This document shows positions 27,638 through 37,973 of a stretch of DNA of 64,000 bases, one piece after another. The notes below the pieces were generated by a model, which worked only from the letters and a program-made list of their open reading frames with translations, made no database searches and was not told the DNA's origin. This stretch comes from Nocardia anocheti (GTDB lineage Bacteria; Actinomycetota; Actinomycetes; Mycobacteriales; Mycobacteriaceae), in contig NZ_JAQQFV010000001.1 in the NCBI RefSeq assembly GCF_029675105.1, positions 186,001-250,000 on the forward strand, given 5' to 3'. The translations under genes were made by a program, and so were the position numbers. Each line of letters opens with the position of its first letter. Positions within the stretch are counted from its first letter, which is position 1.

Positions 27638-29248
27638 TCAGCCGCGCAGGATCGCCTCGATATTGCGTTCGGCCAGCGCGGTGATGGTCAGCGAGGGGTT
27701 CACCGTCGCGGTGCTGCCCGGAATCGCGGCGCCGTCCATCACGTACAGGCCCGGATGACCGTGCACGCGGCCGTAGCCGTCGGTCGCTCTGCCCAGCACC
27801 GCGCCGCCGAGCGGATGCGCGGTGAAGCGGGCATTGGCGTCGTAGCCGAGCACGCCGTACTCGGCCATCGCGCCCGCCCGTTCGGCGATGCGGTGATCGA
27901 CCGCGCGGGCCGCGTCGACCACACCGCGCTGGGTCTCGGCCGCCCAGTTCAGGCCCACGCCGCCGGAGGCCGCGTGGTAGCCGAAGCGGGCCCGGGTGGG
28001 GTCGAGGACCATGCCGAGCGAGGCCAGCGCGCCGGTCTCGAACGGGATGCCGGGGATGTACCAGTTCTCCAGCGTGAGCGGGACCGCCGACTCGTCGTAG
28101 ACGCGGCTGGCGCTGGGCACGCCCTGGCCGTGTCCGGCCACCGAGCTCGCGCCGCGGGCCAGCACCACGTCACCGTTGGTGCCGAAGCCGTCGCCGATGT
28201 GCTCGTTGAGATTGGGCAGCGCGCCGGTGGCCTGGGCGCGGACCAGCAGTTCGGAGGTGCCCACCGAGCCCGCGCCGAGGAACAGCTTGTCGCAGGTCAG
28301 GGTGCGGGTGGCGAGGTGACGGCCGGTGGGGTCCAGTTTCGTCACGGTGACCACGAACTTGCCGTTGGCGTCCTGGGCGATGCTGTCGACCTGGTGGCCG
28401 GGGTACACCTGCGATTTGCCGGTCTCGGCGGCGTAGCGCAGGTAGTTCTGGTTCAGGTCGAACTTGGCGCCGTTGGAATTGCCCAGGTTGGAGCGGGCGG
28501 CGGTGGCCGAGGGGCGTGAGGTGCCCGCCAGCTCGGCGCGCAGCACGTCCCAGGTGAAGATCGAGTCGTTGGGCAGCGGCTGGTACCCGGCCGCGCGGAC
28601 CTGGTCGTCCCAGGCGCGCGAGTGCGCGAACGGCTCGGAGTGGTAGATGTCGGCGGGCATGGTGTCCAGGCGCAGCATCTGACGCACCCGCGGGTAGTAG
28701 ACGCGCTCGAGCTCGCCGTAGTCGACGATCCCACCGAAGACCTGGTCGAAGAGCCTGCGCTCGGGCGCCACCATCGCCCCGGTGAACACCACCGAACCGC
28801 CGCCCACCGCCGCGGCCCGCCACACGTCGAGCCCGGCGAACTCGGTGACATCGAGGACGCCGCCGAAGGAACCGAAGCTCATCGGCACCTTGGTGACGCC
28901 GGTGAAGCTGGTGCGATGCCAGAAGCCACGGCCGTCGGGCAGGTCGTCGCCGGTGAAGATCTCGCGCCACGGGTCGTTGGGCCAGCGCGAGCCGCGCTCG
29001 AGCACGGTGTTGGCGATCCCGGCCTCGGCCAGGCGCAGCGCGGTGACGGCCGCGCCGAAGCCCGAGCCGATCACGATGGCGGGCGAATGCGCGGGCGCGT
29101 CGGGAATCGGCGCGAAGATCTCGGGCACCCACGACTGGAACATCGCCTCGCGCGGATCGGCGGCCGCCGTCCCCGTCGTCAGGTTCGTTCCCACGGCCCC
29201 GGCGATCGTCGCCAGTCCCGCCGCCTTGAAGAAGGCACGTCTGTGCAC
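27638..29248 (-). CDS. Secreted GMC oxidoreductase, cholesterol-oxidase-like
   Basis: A 536-residue flavoenzyme. A Tat signal (HRRAFFKAAGLATIAGAVG) opens the protein. The ADP-binding GSGFGAAVTALRLAEAG follows, then GGSVVFTGAMV, LFLGAGSVGTSELLVRAQ and, near the end, FTAHPLGGAVLG plus VNPSLTITALAERN. These supply the His and Asn of class I (non-covalent FAD) cholesterol oxidases of Streptomyces and Rhodococcus; 3-beta-hydroxysterol oxidation is therefore the likely reaction. GTG at 29248 is chosen because GGGAGG is seven bases upstream. A TTG at 29272 would add eight residues without support. Confidence 0.9.
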   Translation of the reverse strand: MHRRAFFKAAGLATIAGAVGTNLTTGTAAADPREAMFQSWVPEIFAPIPDAPAHSPAIVIGSGFGAAVTALRLAEAGIANTVLERGSRWPNDPWREIFTGDDLPDGRGFWHRTSFTGVTKVPMSFGSFGGVLDVTEFAGLDVWRAAAVGGGSVVFTGAMVAPERRLFDQVFGGIVDYGELERVYYPRVRQMLRLDTMPADIYHSEPFAHSRAWDDQVRAAGYQPLPNDSIFTWDVLRAELAGTSRPSATAARSNLGNSNGAKFDLNQNYLRYAAETGKSQVYPGHQVDSIAQDANGKFVVTVTKLDPTGRHLATRTLTCDKLFLGAGSVGTSELLVRAQATGALPNLNEHIGDGFGTNGDVVLARGASSVAGHGQGVPSASRVYDESAVPLTLENWYIPGIPFETGALASLGMVLDPTRARFGYHAASGGVGLNWAAETQRGVVDAARAVDHRIAERAGAMAEYGVLGYDANARFTAHPLGGAVLGRATDGYGRVHGHPGLYVMDGAAIPGSTATVNPSLTITALAERNIEAILRG

Positions 29249-29353
29249 CAGGCCACCTCCCTCATCACGCAATGGCCGAGCGCAGAATACCGCGTAACCA
29301 CCGAAACGCCGGAGGTAGCGCGGACATTTGTCCTACATCACGAAGGGGCCCGC

Positions 29354-30118
29354 TCAGGCGGTGAGCAGGCGGATCACCGCGATGGTGCCCACCACCACGA
29401 TCACCGCCCGCAGCACATTCGGCGGCAACTTACGGCCCACCCGCGCGCCCAGCTGTCCACCGATGATCGAGCCGACCGCGATCAACGCCACCGCCTGCCA
29501 GTTCACCTCGGCGATCACGATGAAGATGCTGGCCGAGACCGCGTTGACGATGAGCGCCAGCACGTTCTTCACCGCGTTGAGCCGCTGGATGTCCTCGTGC
29601 ACGAACACCCCGAGCAGCCCGAGCAGCAGCACCCCCTGGGCGGCGCCGAAGTAGCCGCCGTAGATACCCGTGAAATACACCGCGACCAGCAGGATCGGCC
29701 CGCCGTGCGCGGGGGCGGGGGCGTCCTCACCCCGGCCCCGCTTGACCCAGGCGGCCAGTCGCGGCTGCACCACCACCAGGATCAGCGCCGCGATGATGAG
29801 CACCGGCACGATCGCCTTGAACGCCTCGGCGGGCAACACCAGCAGCAGCACCGCGCCGGTGATGCCGCCCAGCAGCGAGGCGGTGCCCAGTTGCAGCAGC
29901 CGCGACCGCTGCCCTTCCAGTTCGCGGCGATAGCCGATCACCCCGCTCACCGAGCCGGGGACCAAGCCGATCGTGTTCGACACGTTCGCCGTCACCGGCG
30001 GCAGGCCGAAGGCCAGCAGCGTGGGGAAGGTGATCAGGGTGCCCGATCCGACGATCGTGTTGATGCCACCGGCCGCGATACCGGCGACCAGGACCAGGAG
30101 CTGTTCCAACCAAGTCAT
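29354..30118 (-). CDS. TSUP/TauE-SafE family permease
   Basis: A 254-residue membrane protein of the sulfite-exporter TauE/SafE family, with about eight helices in two related halves. The first half opens with LVAGIAAGGINTIVGSGTLITFP; the second has TGIYGGYFGAAQGVLLLGLLGV. The family moves organosulfur or organic anions, or sulfite. ATG at 30118 with AAAGGA upstream is preferred to a frame reaching 30163. It is divergent from the leuA leader. The substrate cannot be assigned. Confidence 0.88.
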   Translation of the reverse strand: MTWLEQLLVLVAGIAAGGINTIVGSGTLITFPTLLAFGLPPVTANVSNTIGLVPGSVSGVIGYRRELEGQRSRLLQLGTASLLGGITGAVLLLVLPAEAFKAIVPVLIIAALILVVVQPRLAAWVKRGRGEDAPAPAHGGPILLVAVYFTGIYGGYFGAAQGVLLLGLLGVFVHEDIQRLNAVKNVLALIVNAVSASIFIVIAEVNWQAVALIAVGSIIGGQLGARVGRKLPPNVLRAVIVVVGTIAVIRLLTA

Positions 30119-30246
30119 GCGAGTTCCTTTGTGCCGTCTCGTCGGACGCGTTGGTCCGTACAAGCGTGCGTTTCGCTGAAACCGTACCGCCCGCTTACTA
30201 CCGGCCGGTTTCTCCAGGCCGCTTACCCGCCCGCCGGTGCACGCGG

Positions 30247-30252
30247 TATCCT
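30247..30252 (+). promoter_or_regulatory. Candidate -10 element for leuA leader transcript
   Basis: TATCCT ends nine bases before the leader-peptide ATG (30262). A transcript starting about there would have little or no 5' UTR before the peptide. No clear -35 is visible. Confidence 0.4.
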
Positions 30253-30261
30253 CGAAGGATC

Positions 30262-30287
30262 ATGCAGCGGGCACTTCTTCTCGGCCG

Positions 30288-30303
<16 letters not shown>
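30262..30303 (+). CDS. leuL: leuA leader peptide
   Basis: A 13-codon ORF, MQRALLLGRRDGF, with three consecutive Leu codons (CTT, CTT, CTC), two of them being rarely used in this high-GC genome. It ends 87 bases before leuA and its 3' half enters a hairpin (30288-30325). That is the standard layout of leucine attenuation, reported for leuA in several actinobacteria. Ribosome stalling at the Leu codons would change the hairpin and the expression of leuA. Confidence 0.75.
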
Positions 30304-32190
<1,887 letters not shown>

Positions 32191-32202
32191 TCCGAGACAC
32201 AA

Positions 32203-32240
32203 CGAGGGCCGGGTCCGCCACCACACGAACCCGGCCCTCG
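32203..32240 (+). terminator. Hairpin terminator of leuA
   Basis: CGAGGGCCGGGT (32203-32214) pairs exactly with 32229-32240; 12-bp stem and 14-base loop. Confidence 0.88.
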
Positions 32241-32341
32241 CCATGCCACCACCCGACACGGAAATTAGCTCCGTGCTAGCGTTTTAACTGCACATTCAGG
32301 CCGACTTTCCTGCTCGAGCCGATCGAGCAAGTGGGGGAACT

Positions 32342-34072
32342 GTGACCAACAACGACCATAATCCGACCTCTCCGCCCTGGCTGCAGAGTCCGTCGGCTGA
32401 CACGGCCGACGCTGCGTCCGGTACCGCCGGTGTGCAGACGGCGACCGACGACACTCTCGACAATGCCGGTGCCGCGACCGATTCGGCCGCCGAGCCCGCG
32501 GAAGCTCCGGCTCCGGAGCCCGCCGCCGAGCAGGAACCGCAGATCGGCCTCGCCGAGCAGACCGTGTTCCAGCCGGGCGGTTTCGTCCCCGGCCCGTTCG
32601 CCCCGCCCGGATACGCGGCGCCGGACCCGTATCAGAGTGGTGGCGCGCATCCGGTGGCCGAGCAGCAGCCGTGGCCGGGTCAGCCCGCGCCGGGCGCCGA
32701 GCAGCCGTGGCCCGCGCAGCCGCCGACCGGTGGCGAGCAGCCGTATCCCGGTGCGCCGCCGCAGTATCCGGGCGCCGAGCAGCAGCAGTTCCCCGGTGCC
32801 GGGCCGCAGCCGCAGTACCCGGGTGCCGAGCCGCAGGGCCAGTTCCCCGGTCAGGAGCAGCAGCCGCCGCAGGACCCGCAGGGTGAGCCGATCTACAGCT
32901 GGGCTCCCCCGCCGCCGCCCATGTACCAGCCGCCGACGCAGACCGGCATGCAGCCGGTGCCCGGTGGTCCCGGTCTGATGCCCGGTCAGCCCGCGCCCCA
33001 GCAGCCGGGTCAGCCGCAGTGGCAGGGCGGTCCGCCGCCGCAGCAGCAGCCGTTCCAGCCGCAGCACGTGCCAGCGCCCGGTCAGCCGGGGCATTCGGTC
33101 AACGACCTGAACCTGCTCAAGCGGGCCCGCAAGGCGCCGCGCAGCGGGTGGCGTCGGGCCGTGCACAAGGTCTCCGGCGGTGTGATCAACCCGGGTGAGT
33201 CCGCGGCCGATGTGGTGCATCGCGATCTGGCCGAGCGGGTCAACCAGCCGGTCCGCGGCGATTACCGGATCGCGATCCTCTCGCTCAAGGGCGGTGTCGG
33301 CAAGACCACCACCACGGTCGGCCTGGGCTCCACCTTCGCCTCGCAACGCGGTGACCGCGTGATCGCCATCGACGCCAACCCCGACCTGGGCACCCTGGCC
33401 CACCGGGTGCCGCGCCAGACCCGGTCGACGGTGCGCAACCTGCTCGAGGACCAGAGCATCACCCGCTACTCCGATGTCCGCGCGCACACCTCGCAGGCCC
33501 CGAGCCGCCTGGAAGTGCTGGCCTCCGAACAGGATCCGGCCGTGTCGGAGGCGTTCAGCGAGGCCGATTACCGCAAGGCGATCGGCATCCTGCAGTCCTT
33601 CTACAACATCATCCTCACCGACTGCGGTACCGGTCTGATGCACTCGGCGATGTCGGGCGTGCTGGACATGGCGAGTTCGCTGGTGCTGGTCACCTCGCCC
33701 GCGATCGACGGCGCGCGCAGCGCCTCGGCGACGCTGGACTGGCTCGATCACCACGGCTACAGCAAGCTCGTGGAGCGCACGGTCGTGGTGGTGAACGCCT
33801 CGCGGCGCGGCGCCTCGACCGTCGACCTGGACCAGCTGCGCAAGCTGTTCCTCGACCGCACCCGCGCGGTACAGATCGTCCCGTTCGACGATCACCTGGC
33901 CGAGGGCGCCGAGATCGACCTCGAGCTGGTCAGCAAGCCCACCCGGCGCGCGCTGCTCGAACTGGCCGCCATGGTGGCCGACGATTTCAGCTACCACGGG
34001 CAGCCGCAGTTCCAGCCCGGCCAGCCGTACCCGGGTCAGCAGCAGCCGCAGTACCAGCCCGGACAGTACTGA
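32342..34072 (+). CDS. EspI-like protein: Pro/Gln-rich N-terminus plus MinD/ParA ATPase
   Basis: A 576-residue protein. Residues 1 to about 250 are acidic then Pro/Gly/Gln-rich. The rest is a MinD/ParA-type ATPase with [15 protein letters not shown] (Lys321), AIDANPDLGTL and an ILTDCGTGLMHSAM switch. This is the EspI/Rv3876 architecture normally linked to ESX (type VII) secretion, but no ESX component lies nearby. A Pro/Gln-rich tail repeats QPGQPYPGQQQPQ. GTG at 32342 has GGGGG five bases upstream. It lies between leuA and a LysR gene in its own unit. The role is unknown; positioning or regulating a polar complex is plausible. Confidence 0.85.
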   Translation: MTNNDHNPTSPPWLQSPSADTADAASGTAGVQTATDDTLDNAGAATDSAAEPAEAPAPEPAAEQEPQIGLAEQTVFQPGGFVPGPFAPPGYAAPDPYQSGGAHPVAEQQPWPGQPAPGAEQPWPAQPPTGGEQPYPGAPPQYPGAEQQQFPGAGPQPQYPGAEPQGQFPGQEQQPPQDPQGEPIYSWAPPPPPMYQPPTQTGMQPVPGGPGLMPGQPAPQQPGQPQWQGGPPPQQQPFQPQHVPAPGQPGHSVNDLNLLKRARKAPRSGWRRAVHKVSGGVINPGESAADVVHRDLAERVNQPVRGDYRIAILSLKGGVGKTTTTVGLGSTFASQRGDRVIAIDANPDLGTLAHRVPRQTRSTVRNLLEDQSITRYSDVRAHTSQAPSRLEVLASEQDPAVSEAFSEADYRKAIGILQSFYNIILTDCGTGLMHSAMSGVLDMASSLVLVTSPAIDGARSASATLDWLDHHGYSKLVERTVVVVNASRRGASTVDLDQLRKLFLDRTRAVQIVPFDDHLAEGAEIDLELVSKPTRRALLELAAMVADDFSYHGQPQFQPGQPYPGQQQPQYQPGQY

Positions 34073-34080
34073 CCGGACCC

Positions 34081-34114
34081 GGTCGCGGGCGGGTTCCTCG
34101 ACCCGCTCGCGACC
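34081..34114. terminator. Bidirectional hairpin terminator
   Basis: GGTCGCGGGCGGGT (34081-34094) pairs with ACCCGCTCGCGACC (34101-34114) with one wobble and a six-base loop, between the convergent EspI-like and LysR genes. Confidence 0.82.
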
Positions 34115-34121
34115 GGTCGTG

Positions 34122-35021
34122 TCATCCGGCGCCGACCGCCCGCGCCGCGGTCTCGAACGCGGCGAGCACGGTGGCGATGGCGGGCCGCCGATCCGCCTGC
34201 GGTCGGGTGACGATCTCGTAGATCCGTGCCGCCCGCACCCCGGCCAGCGGCAGCACCGACAGTCCCGGGTGCGCGACCGCCCAGCGCGGCATGAGCGCGA
34301 CCCCGTAGCCCGAGGCCACCAACGTCTCGATCACCCGGAAATCGTTCAGCCGCTGCGCGATCCGTGGCCGCACGCCGGTGATGGTGGCGATCGATTCGAG
34401 CACGTCGTCGACGGGGAAACCGCCGCGCACGCTCACCCACGTCTCCTCGGCCAGTTCCTCGGCGCGCACCGACGCCCGCCCGGCCAGCCGATGACTCCGC
34501 GCCACCACCACATCGATCGGCTCCCGCATGAGCGCCCGCGCGGCGATGCGCGGACCGGCCAGCGAGGGCGCGCGTTCGTCGCGGTGGGTGAGCACGATGT
34601 CGTAGTCGGCCAGTAGTTTCGGCGCCGCGCTCGGCGGCAGGTCCTCGTCACCGGCGACGATCTCCACGCCGCTGTCCTCGAGCGCCGCGAGCACCGGCGG
34701 GAGCAGCAGCGCGGCGCCGGACGGGAACGAGGCCACCCGTACCTGTCCGCGCGGGGAGCCCCGGTAACCGGCCATCTCGGCGACGGCGCGGTCCATGGCG
34801 GCGAGCACGTCGTCGGCACGCAGCACCAGCGCCTGGCCCGCGTCGGTGAGCCGCACGCGGCGCCCGTCCGGTTCCAGCAGCGCGACGCCCGCCTCCCTGG
34901 CGAGCACCTTCAACTGCTGCGAGACGGCCGACGGTGTCATCGACAGCACCTCGGCCACGGCGGCGACGGTGCCACGGTCGGCGAGTTCGCGCAGGATGCG
35001 CAGCCGCTCGATCGAGAACAT
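34122..35021 (-). CDS. LysR-family transcriptional regulator
   Basis: A 299-residue activator/repressor. The N-terminal helix-turn-helix (LRILRELADRGTVAAVAEVLSMTPSAVSQQLKVLAREA) and a LysR substrate domain (from about 90, GQVRVASFPSGAALLLPPVL) are clear. ATG at 35021 is preceded six bases upstream by TAGATT (complement of 35028-35033), a leaderless pattern. It is divergent from the EamA permease, so that gene is the likely target. The effector is unknown. Confidence 0.9.
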   Translation of the reverse strand: MFSIERLRILRELADRGTVAAVAEVLSMTPSAVSQQLKVLAREAGVALLEPDGRRVRLTDAGQALVLRADDVLAAMDRAVAEMAGYRGSPRGQVRVASFPSGAALLLPPVLAALEDSGVEIVAGDEDLPPSAAPKLLADYDIVLTHRDERAPSLAGPRIAARALMREPIDVVVARSHRLAGRASVRAEELAEETWVSVRGGFPVDDVLESIATITGVRPRIAQRLNDFRVIETLVASGYGVALMPRWAVAHPGLSVLPLAGVRAARIYEIVTRPQADRRPAIATVLAAFETAARAVGAG

Positions 35022-35092
35022 GAAGTAAATCTACGTTATCGGTGCACTTTTATTCGATTGTCCTGATGCTTCGCCGACCGCACGATGAGTGC

Positions 35093-36022
35093 GTGACCAC
35101 CCGCGACCGCCTGCTCGGCCTCACCGTCGTCGTCCTCTGGGGCCTGAACTTCCTGGCCATCCGCGTCGGCCTCGACCACTTCCCGCCCTTCTTCTTCGTC
35201 GCCCTGCGCTTCGCCGTGATCGCGATCCCGGTGCTGATCTTCGTCCCGCGCTCGGCGGTGCGGACCCGCTGGTTGCTGCTCTACGGCGCCGGGTTCGGCA
35301 TCGCGCAGTTCGCTTTCCTGTTCACCGCCATGCGCGTCGGCATGCCGACCGGGCTGGCCTCGCTGGTGCTGCAGTCCTCGGCGCCGTTCACCGTGGTCCT
35401 GGGCGCGGTGCTGCTGCGGGAGCGGTTGCGGCCGACGCAGATCGCGGGGTTGGCGGTGGCCGTGGCCGGGATGACGATCATCGCCGCCGACCGCTTCGCC
35501 ACCGCCACCCTGCTGCCGGTCCTGCTCACCCTGGCCGGTGGCCTGGGCTGGGCCTTCGGGAACATCGGTGCCCGACAGGCGGGCGCCGACTCCCCCGGCT
35601 TCGATCCGCTACACCTGACGCTGTGGATGTCGGTCGTGCCGGTGCTGCCGATGCTGGCGCTGTCGATGCTTGTCGAGGGCCCTGACACCGGCGTGCGCGC
35701 GCTCGGCACGGCCGTCACCACCGCCGCCGGATGGCCCGCGCTGGCCGCGCTCGCCTATATCGCCGTACTCGCCACCGTGTGTGGTTCGGGCTTGTGGACC
35801 TACCTCATGAGCCGCTATCCGGCGGGGACGGTGGCGCCGTTGTCGCTGCTCGTGCCGGTGGTCGGCATCGCGGCGGCCTGGCTCGCGCTGGGCGAGCAGC
35901 CGTCGGTGGCGGCGCTGCTGGGCGGCGTGATCGTCATCGCGGGGGCCTTCGCCGCGACCAGCACCCGCCGCGCCGCGCCCGCCCCCGAGCCGGAACCGCG
36001 CCCGCGCCTCGCCGGGGTCTGA
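35093..36022 (+). CDS. EamA/DMT-family transporter
   Basis: A 309-residue permease with ten predicted helices in two EamA halves. It opens DRLLGLTVVVLWGLNFLAIRVGLDHFPPF, the family start. Each half ends in a hallmark (LVLQSSAPFTVVLGAVLLRERLRPTQ and ...SLLVPVVGIAAAWLALGEQPS). The family exports amino acids and other small metabolites. I chose GTG at 35093 because the ATG at 35042 puts 17 atypical residues in front and overlaps the divergent LysR promoter. No strong ribosome site is visible, so the start is uncertain. Confidence 0.85.
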   Translation: MTTRDRLLGLTVVVLWGLNFLAIRVGLDHFPPFFFVALRFAVIAIPVLIFVPRSAVRTRWLLLYGAGFGIAQFAFLFTAMRVGMPTGLASLVLQSSAPFTVVLGAVLLRERLRPTQIAGLAVAVAGMTIIAADRFATATLLPVLLTLAGGLGWAFGNIGARQAGADSPGFDPLHLTLWMSVVPVLPMLALSMLVEGPDTGVRALGTAVTTAAGWPALAALAYIAVLATVCGSGLWTYLMSRYPAGTVAPLSLLVPVVGIAAAWLALGEQPSVAALLGGVIVIAGAFAATSTRRAAPAPEPEPRPRLAGV

Positions 36023-36185
36023 TGTCCGATTCGGCGGACGATCGAAGAAACGTATGGCTAGCATGTGTGCCGATCGTCCGACGCGTTTCCGGACGACCGG
36101 TCGGTACCCTGCGGCCCGCTTTTCGCCGCGCTCTACAGTGGTAGCAAATTGCAAGCAATACTCGAACAAGGCAGCTGAACAGCGT

Positions 36186-37928
36186 ATGGCGGAACAGCGG
36201 TGGCCCGTTTCGCGGAGGACGTTTCTTCGCGGCACGGTCGCAGCGGGGGCGGTATCGGCAGGGGCGATGGCGGGAGCGCCGGGTATCGCGCTGGGCGCGC
36301 CCCCCGGACGACGGGTCGCCGTACTCGGTGGCGGCGTCGCCGGGCTGACCGCCGCGCACGAGCTGGCCGAACGCGGCTTCGAGGTCACCGTCTACGAGGC
36401 GCGCGCCTTCGGCGGCAAGGCGCGCAGCATCCCGGTGCCGGGCACCGGCCGCGACGGCAGACCCGATCTGCCCGGTGAGCACGGCTTCCGCTTCTTCCCC
36501 GGCTTCTATCAGAACCTGCCCGACACGATGCGCCGGATTCCGGTCGAGGGCAATGCCGACGGCGTGTGGTCCAACCTGATCTCCGTGCCGGAGGCCCGCT
36601 TCTCGCGCCGCGACGCCGACGACATCCTGCTCGCCCTGCCCGACGGCATCACCGCCCCGACCACGCCCGAAGCCATCCGCGAGACGCTCGCGGGCACCAT
36701 CACCACCATGTCGAAGATGCCGCCCGCCGAGGCGGCCTACTTCGCCAACCGGCTGCTGGTGTTCAACAGCAGCTGCGAGGCGCGCCGCTTCGGCCAGTGG
36801 GAACACACCTCCTGGCAGGCGTTCGTGCGCGGCCACGAGCGCTCGCACGAATTCCGCGCGCTGGTCTCGCGCTCGCTGACCAGCATCATGGTCGCCGCCA
36901 AAGAGGACCTCGCCAGCACCCGCACCATCGGCGGCATGGGCGAACAGTTCCTGGGCAATCCGCTGGGCCTCGGCAACGACGGCGGCCTGGACCGGGTGCT
37001 GAACAACACCACCAACGCCGCCTGGATCGACCCGTGGGTGCGGCACCTGCGCGGGTTGGGCGTGCGATTCGAACTCGGCGCGCGCGTGGCCGAATTGACC
37101 ATGCGCGACCGACGCGTGAGCGGGGCGCGCATCGACGACGGGCGCACGGTGGAGGCCGACTACTTCGTCGTCGCGCTGCCGGTCGAGCAGGCGCGCAAGC
37201 TCTGGTCGGCCCAGGTGCTCGCCGCCGCACCGGAACTCGAGGCGACCGAACGGCTGTTCGTCGACTGGATGAACGGTCTCCAGATCTATTTCCGCACCCC
37301 ACTGCACATTTCGCGCGGGCACACGGCCTTCGTGGACTCCCCGTGGTCGCTCACCTCGATCAGCCAGAACCAGCTGTGGACGCACAAGCTGAAGACCTTC
37401 GGCGACGGCACCGTGGCCGACTGCCTCTCGATCGACATCTCCGACTGGCACACCCCCGGAATCCTCTACGGCAAGCCCGCCGAAGAATGCACCCACGACG
37501 AGATCTACCGCGAGGTGTGGGCGCAGCTGAGCGAACATCTCAACGACCGCGAACAACTGCTGCGCCCCGCCGACGTGCACTCCTGGTTCCTCGACCCCGG
37601 TATCACCTGGCAGGGCAGCCGCAATGCCAACGCCGACCCGCTACTCATCAACACCGCGGGCTCCTGGGACGCGCGCCCGGACCCGCACGGCTCGATCGAG
37701 AACCTCTTCCTGGCGGGCGACTACGTGCGCACCGATGTCGACCTGGCGACCATGGAGGGCGCCAACGAGTCCGCCCGCGCGGCGGTCAACGCCCTGCTCG
37801 ACGTGGCGGGCTCCCCCGCCCCGCGCTGCACCACGTACCGCCTGCGCCGCACCCCCGAACTGGAACCGCTCCGGGTCATCGACGCCGACCGCTACGCCCG
37901 CGGTCTGCCGAACCTGTTCGACGACTAG
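36186..37928 (+). CDS. Tat-exported flavin amine oxidase/phytoene-dehydrogenase-like protein
   Basis: A 580-residue FAD protein. A twin-arginine signal (VSRRTFLRGTVAAGAVSAGAM) is followed by the dinucleotide-binding VAVLGGGVAGLTAAHELAERG and then EARAFGGKARS, as in HpnE, carotenoid and amine oxidases. The C-terminal FAD-contact motif is NLFLAGDYVRTDVDLATMEGANES. Export of this type is unusual for phytoene-type enzymes, so an envelope or sterol/hydrocarbon substrate is possible. It sits between EamA and murT without operon links. The exact substrate is not recognisable. Confidence 0.85.
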   Translation: MAEQRWPVSRRTFLRGTVAAGAVSAGAMAGAPGIALGAPPGRRVAVLGGGVAGLTAAHELAERGFEVTVYEARAFGGKARSIPVPGTGRDGRPDLPGEHGFRFFPGFYQNLPDTMRRIPVEGNADGVWSNLISVPEARFSRRDADDILLALPDGITAPTTPEAIRETLAGTITTMSKMPPAEAAYFANRLLVFNSSCEARRFGQWEHTSWQAFVRGHERSHEFRALVSRSLTSIMVAAKEDLASTRTIGGMGEQFLGNPLGLGNDGGLDRVLNNTTNAAWIDPWVRHLRGLGVRFELGARVAELTMRDRRVSGARIDDGRTVEADYFVVALPVEQARKLWSAQVLAAAPELEATERLFVDWMNGLQIYFRTPLHISRGHTAFVDSPWSLTSISQNQLWTHKLKTFGDGTVADCLSIDISDWHTPGILYGKPAEECTHDEIYREVWAQLSEHLNDREQLLRPADVHSWFLDPGITWQGSRNANADPLLINTAGSWDARPDPHGSIENLFLAGDYVRTDVDLATMEGANESARAAVNALLDVAGSPAPRCTTYRLRRTPELEPLRVIDADRYARGLPNLFDD

Positions 37929-37973
37929 AACGCCGGTACACCGCCCGTAACACCACGCACATAGACTCGCGGC

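Noticed and set aside
29249..29272. TTG start for the cholesterol-oxidase-like protein.
   Set aside because: GGGAGG is correctly spaced for GTG at 29248; the TTG lacks a ribosome site and would place extra acidic residues before the Tat motif.
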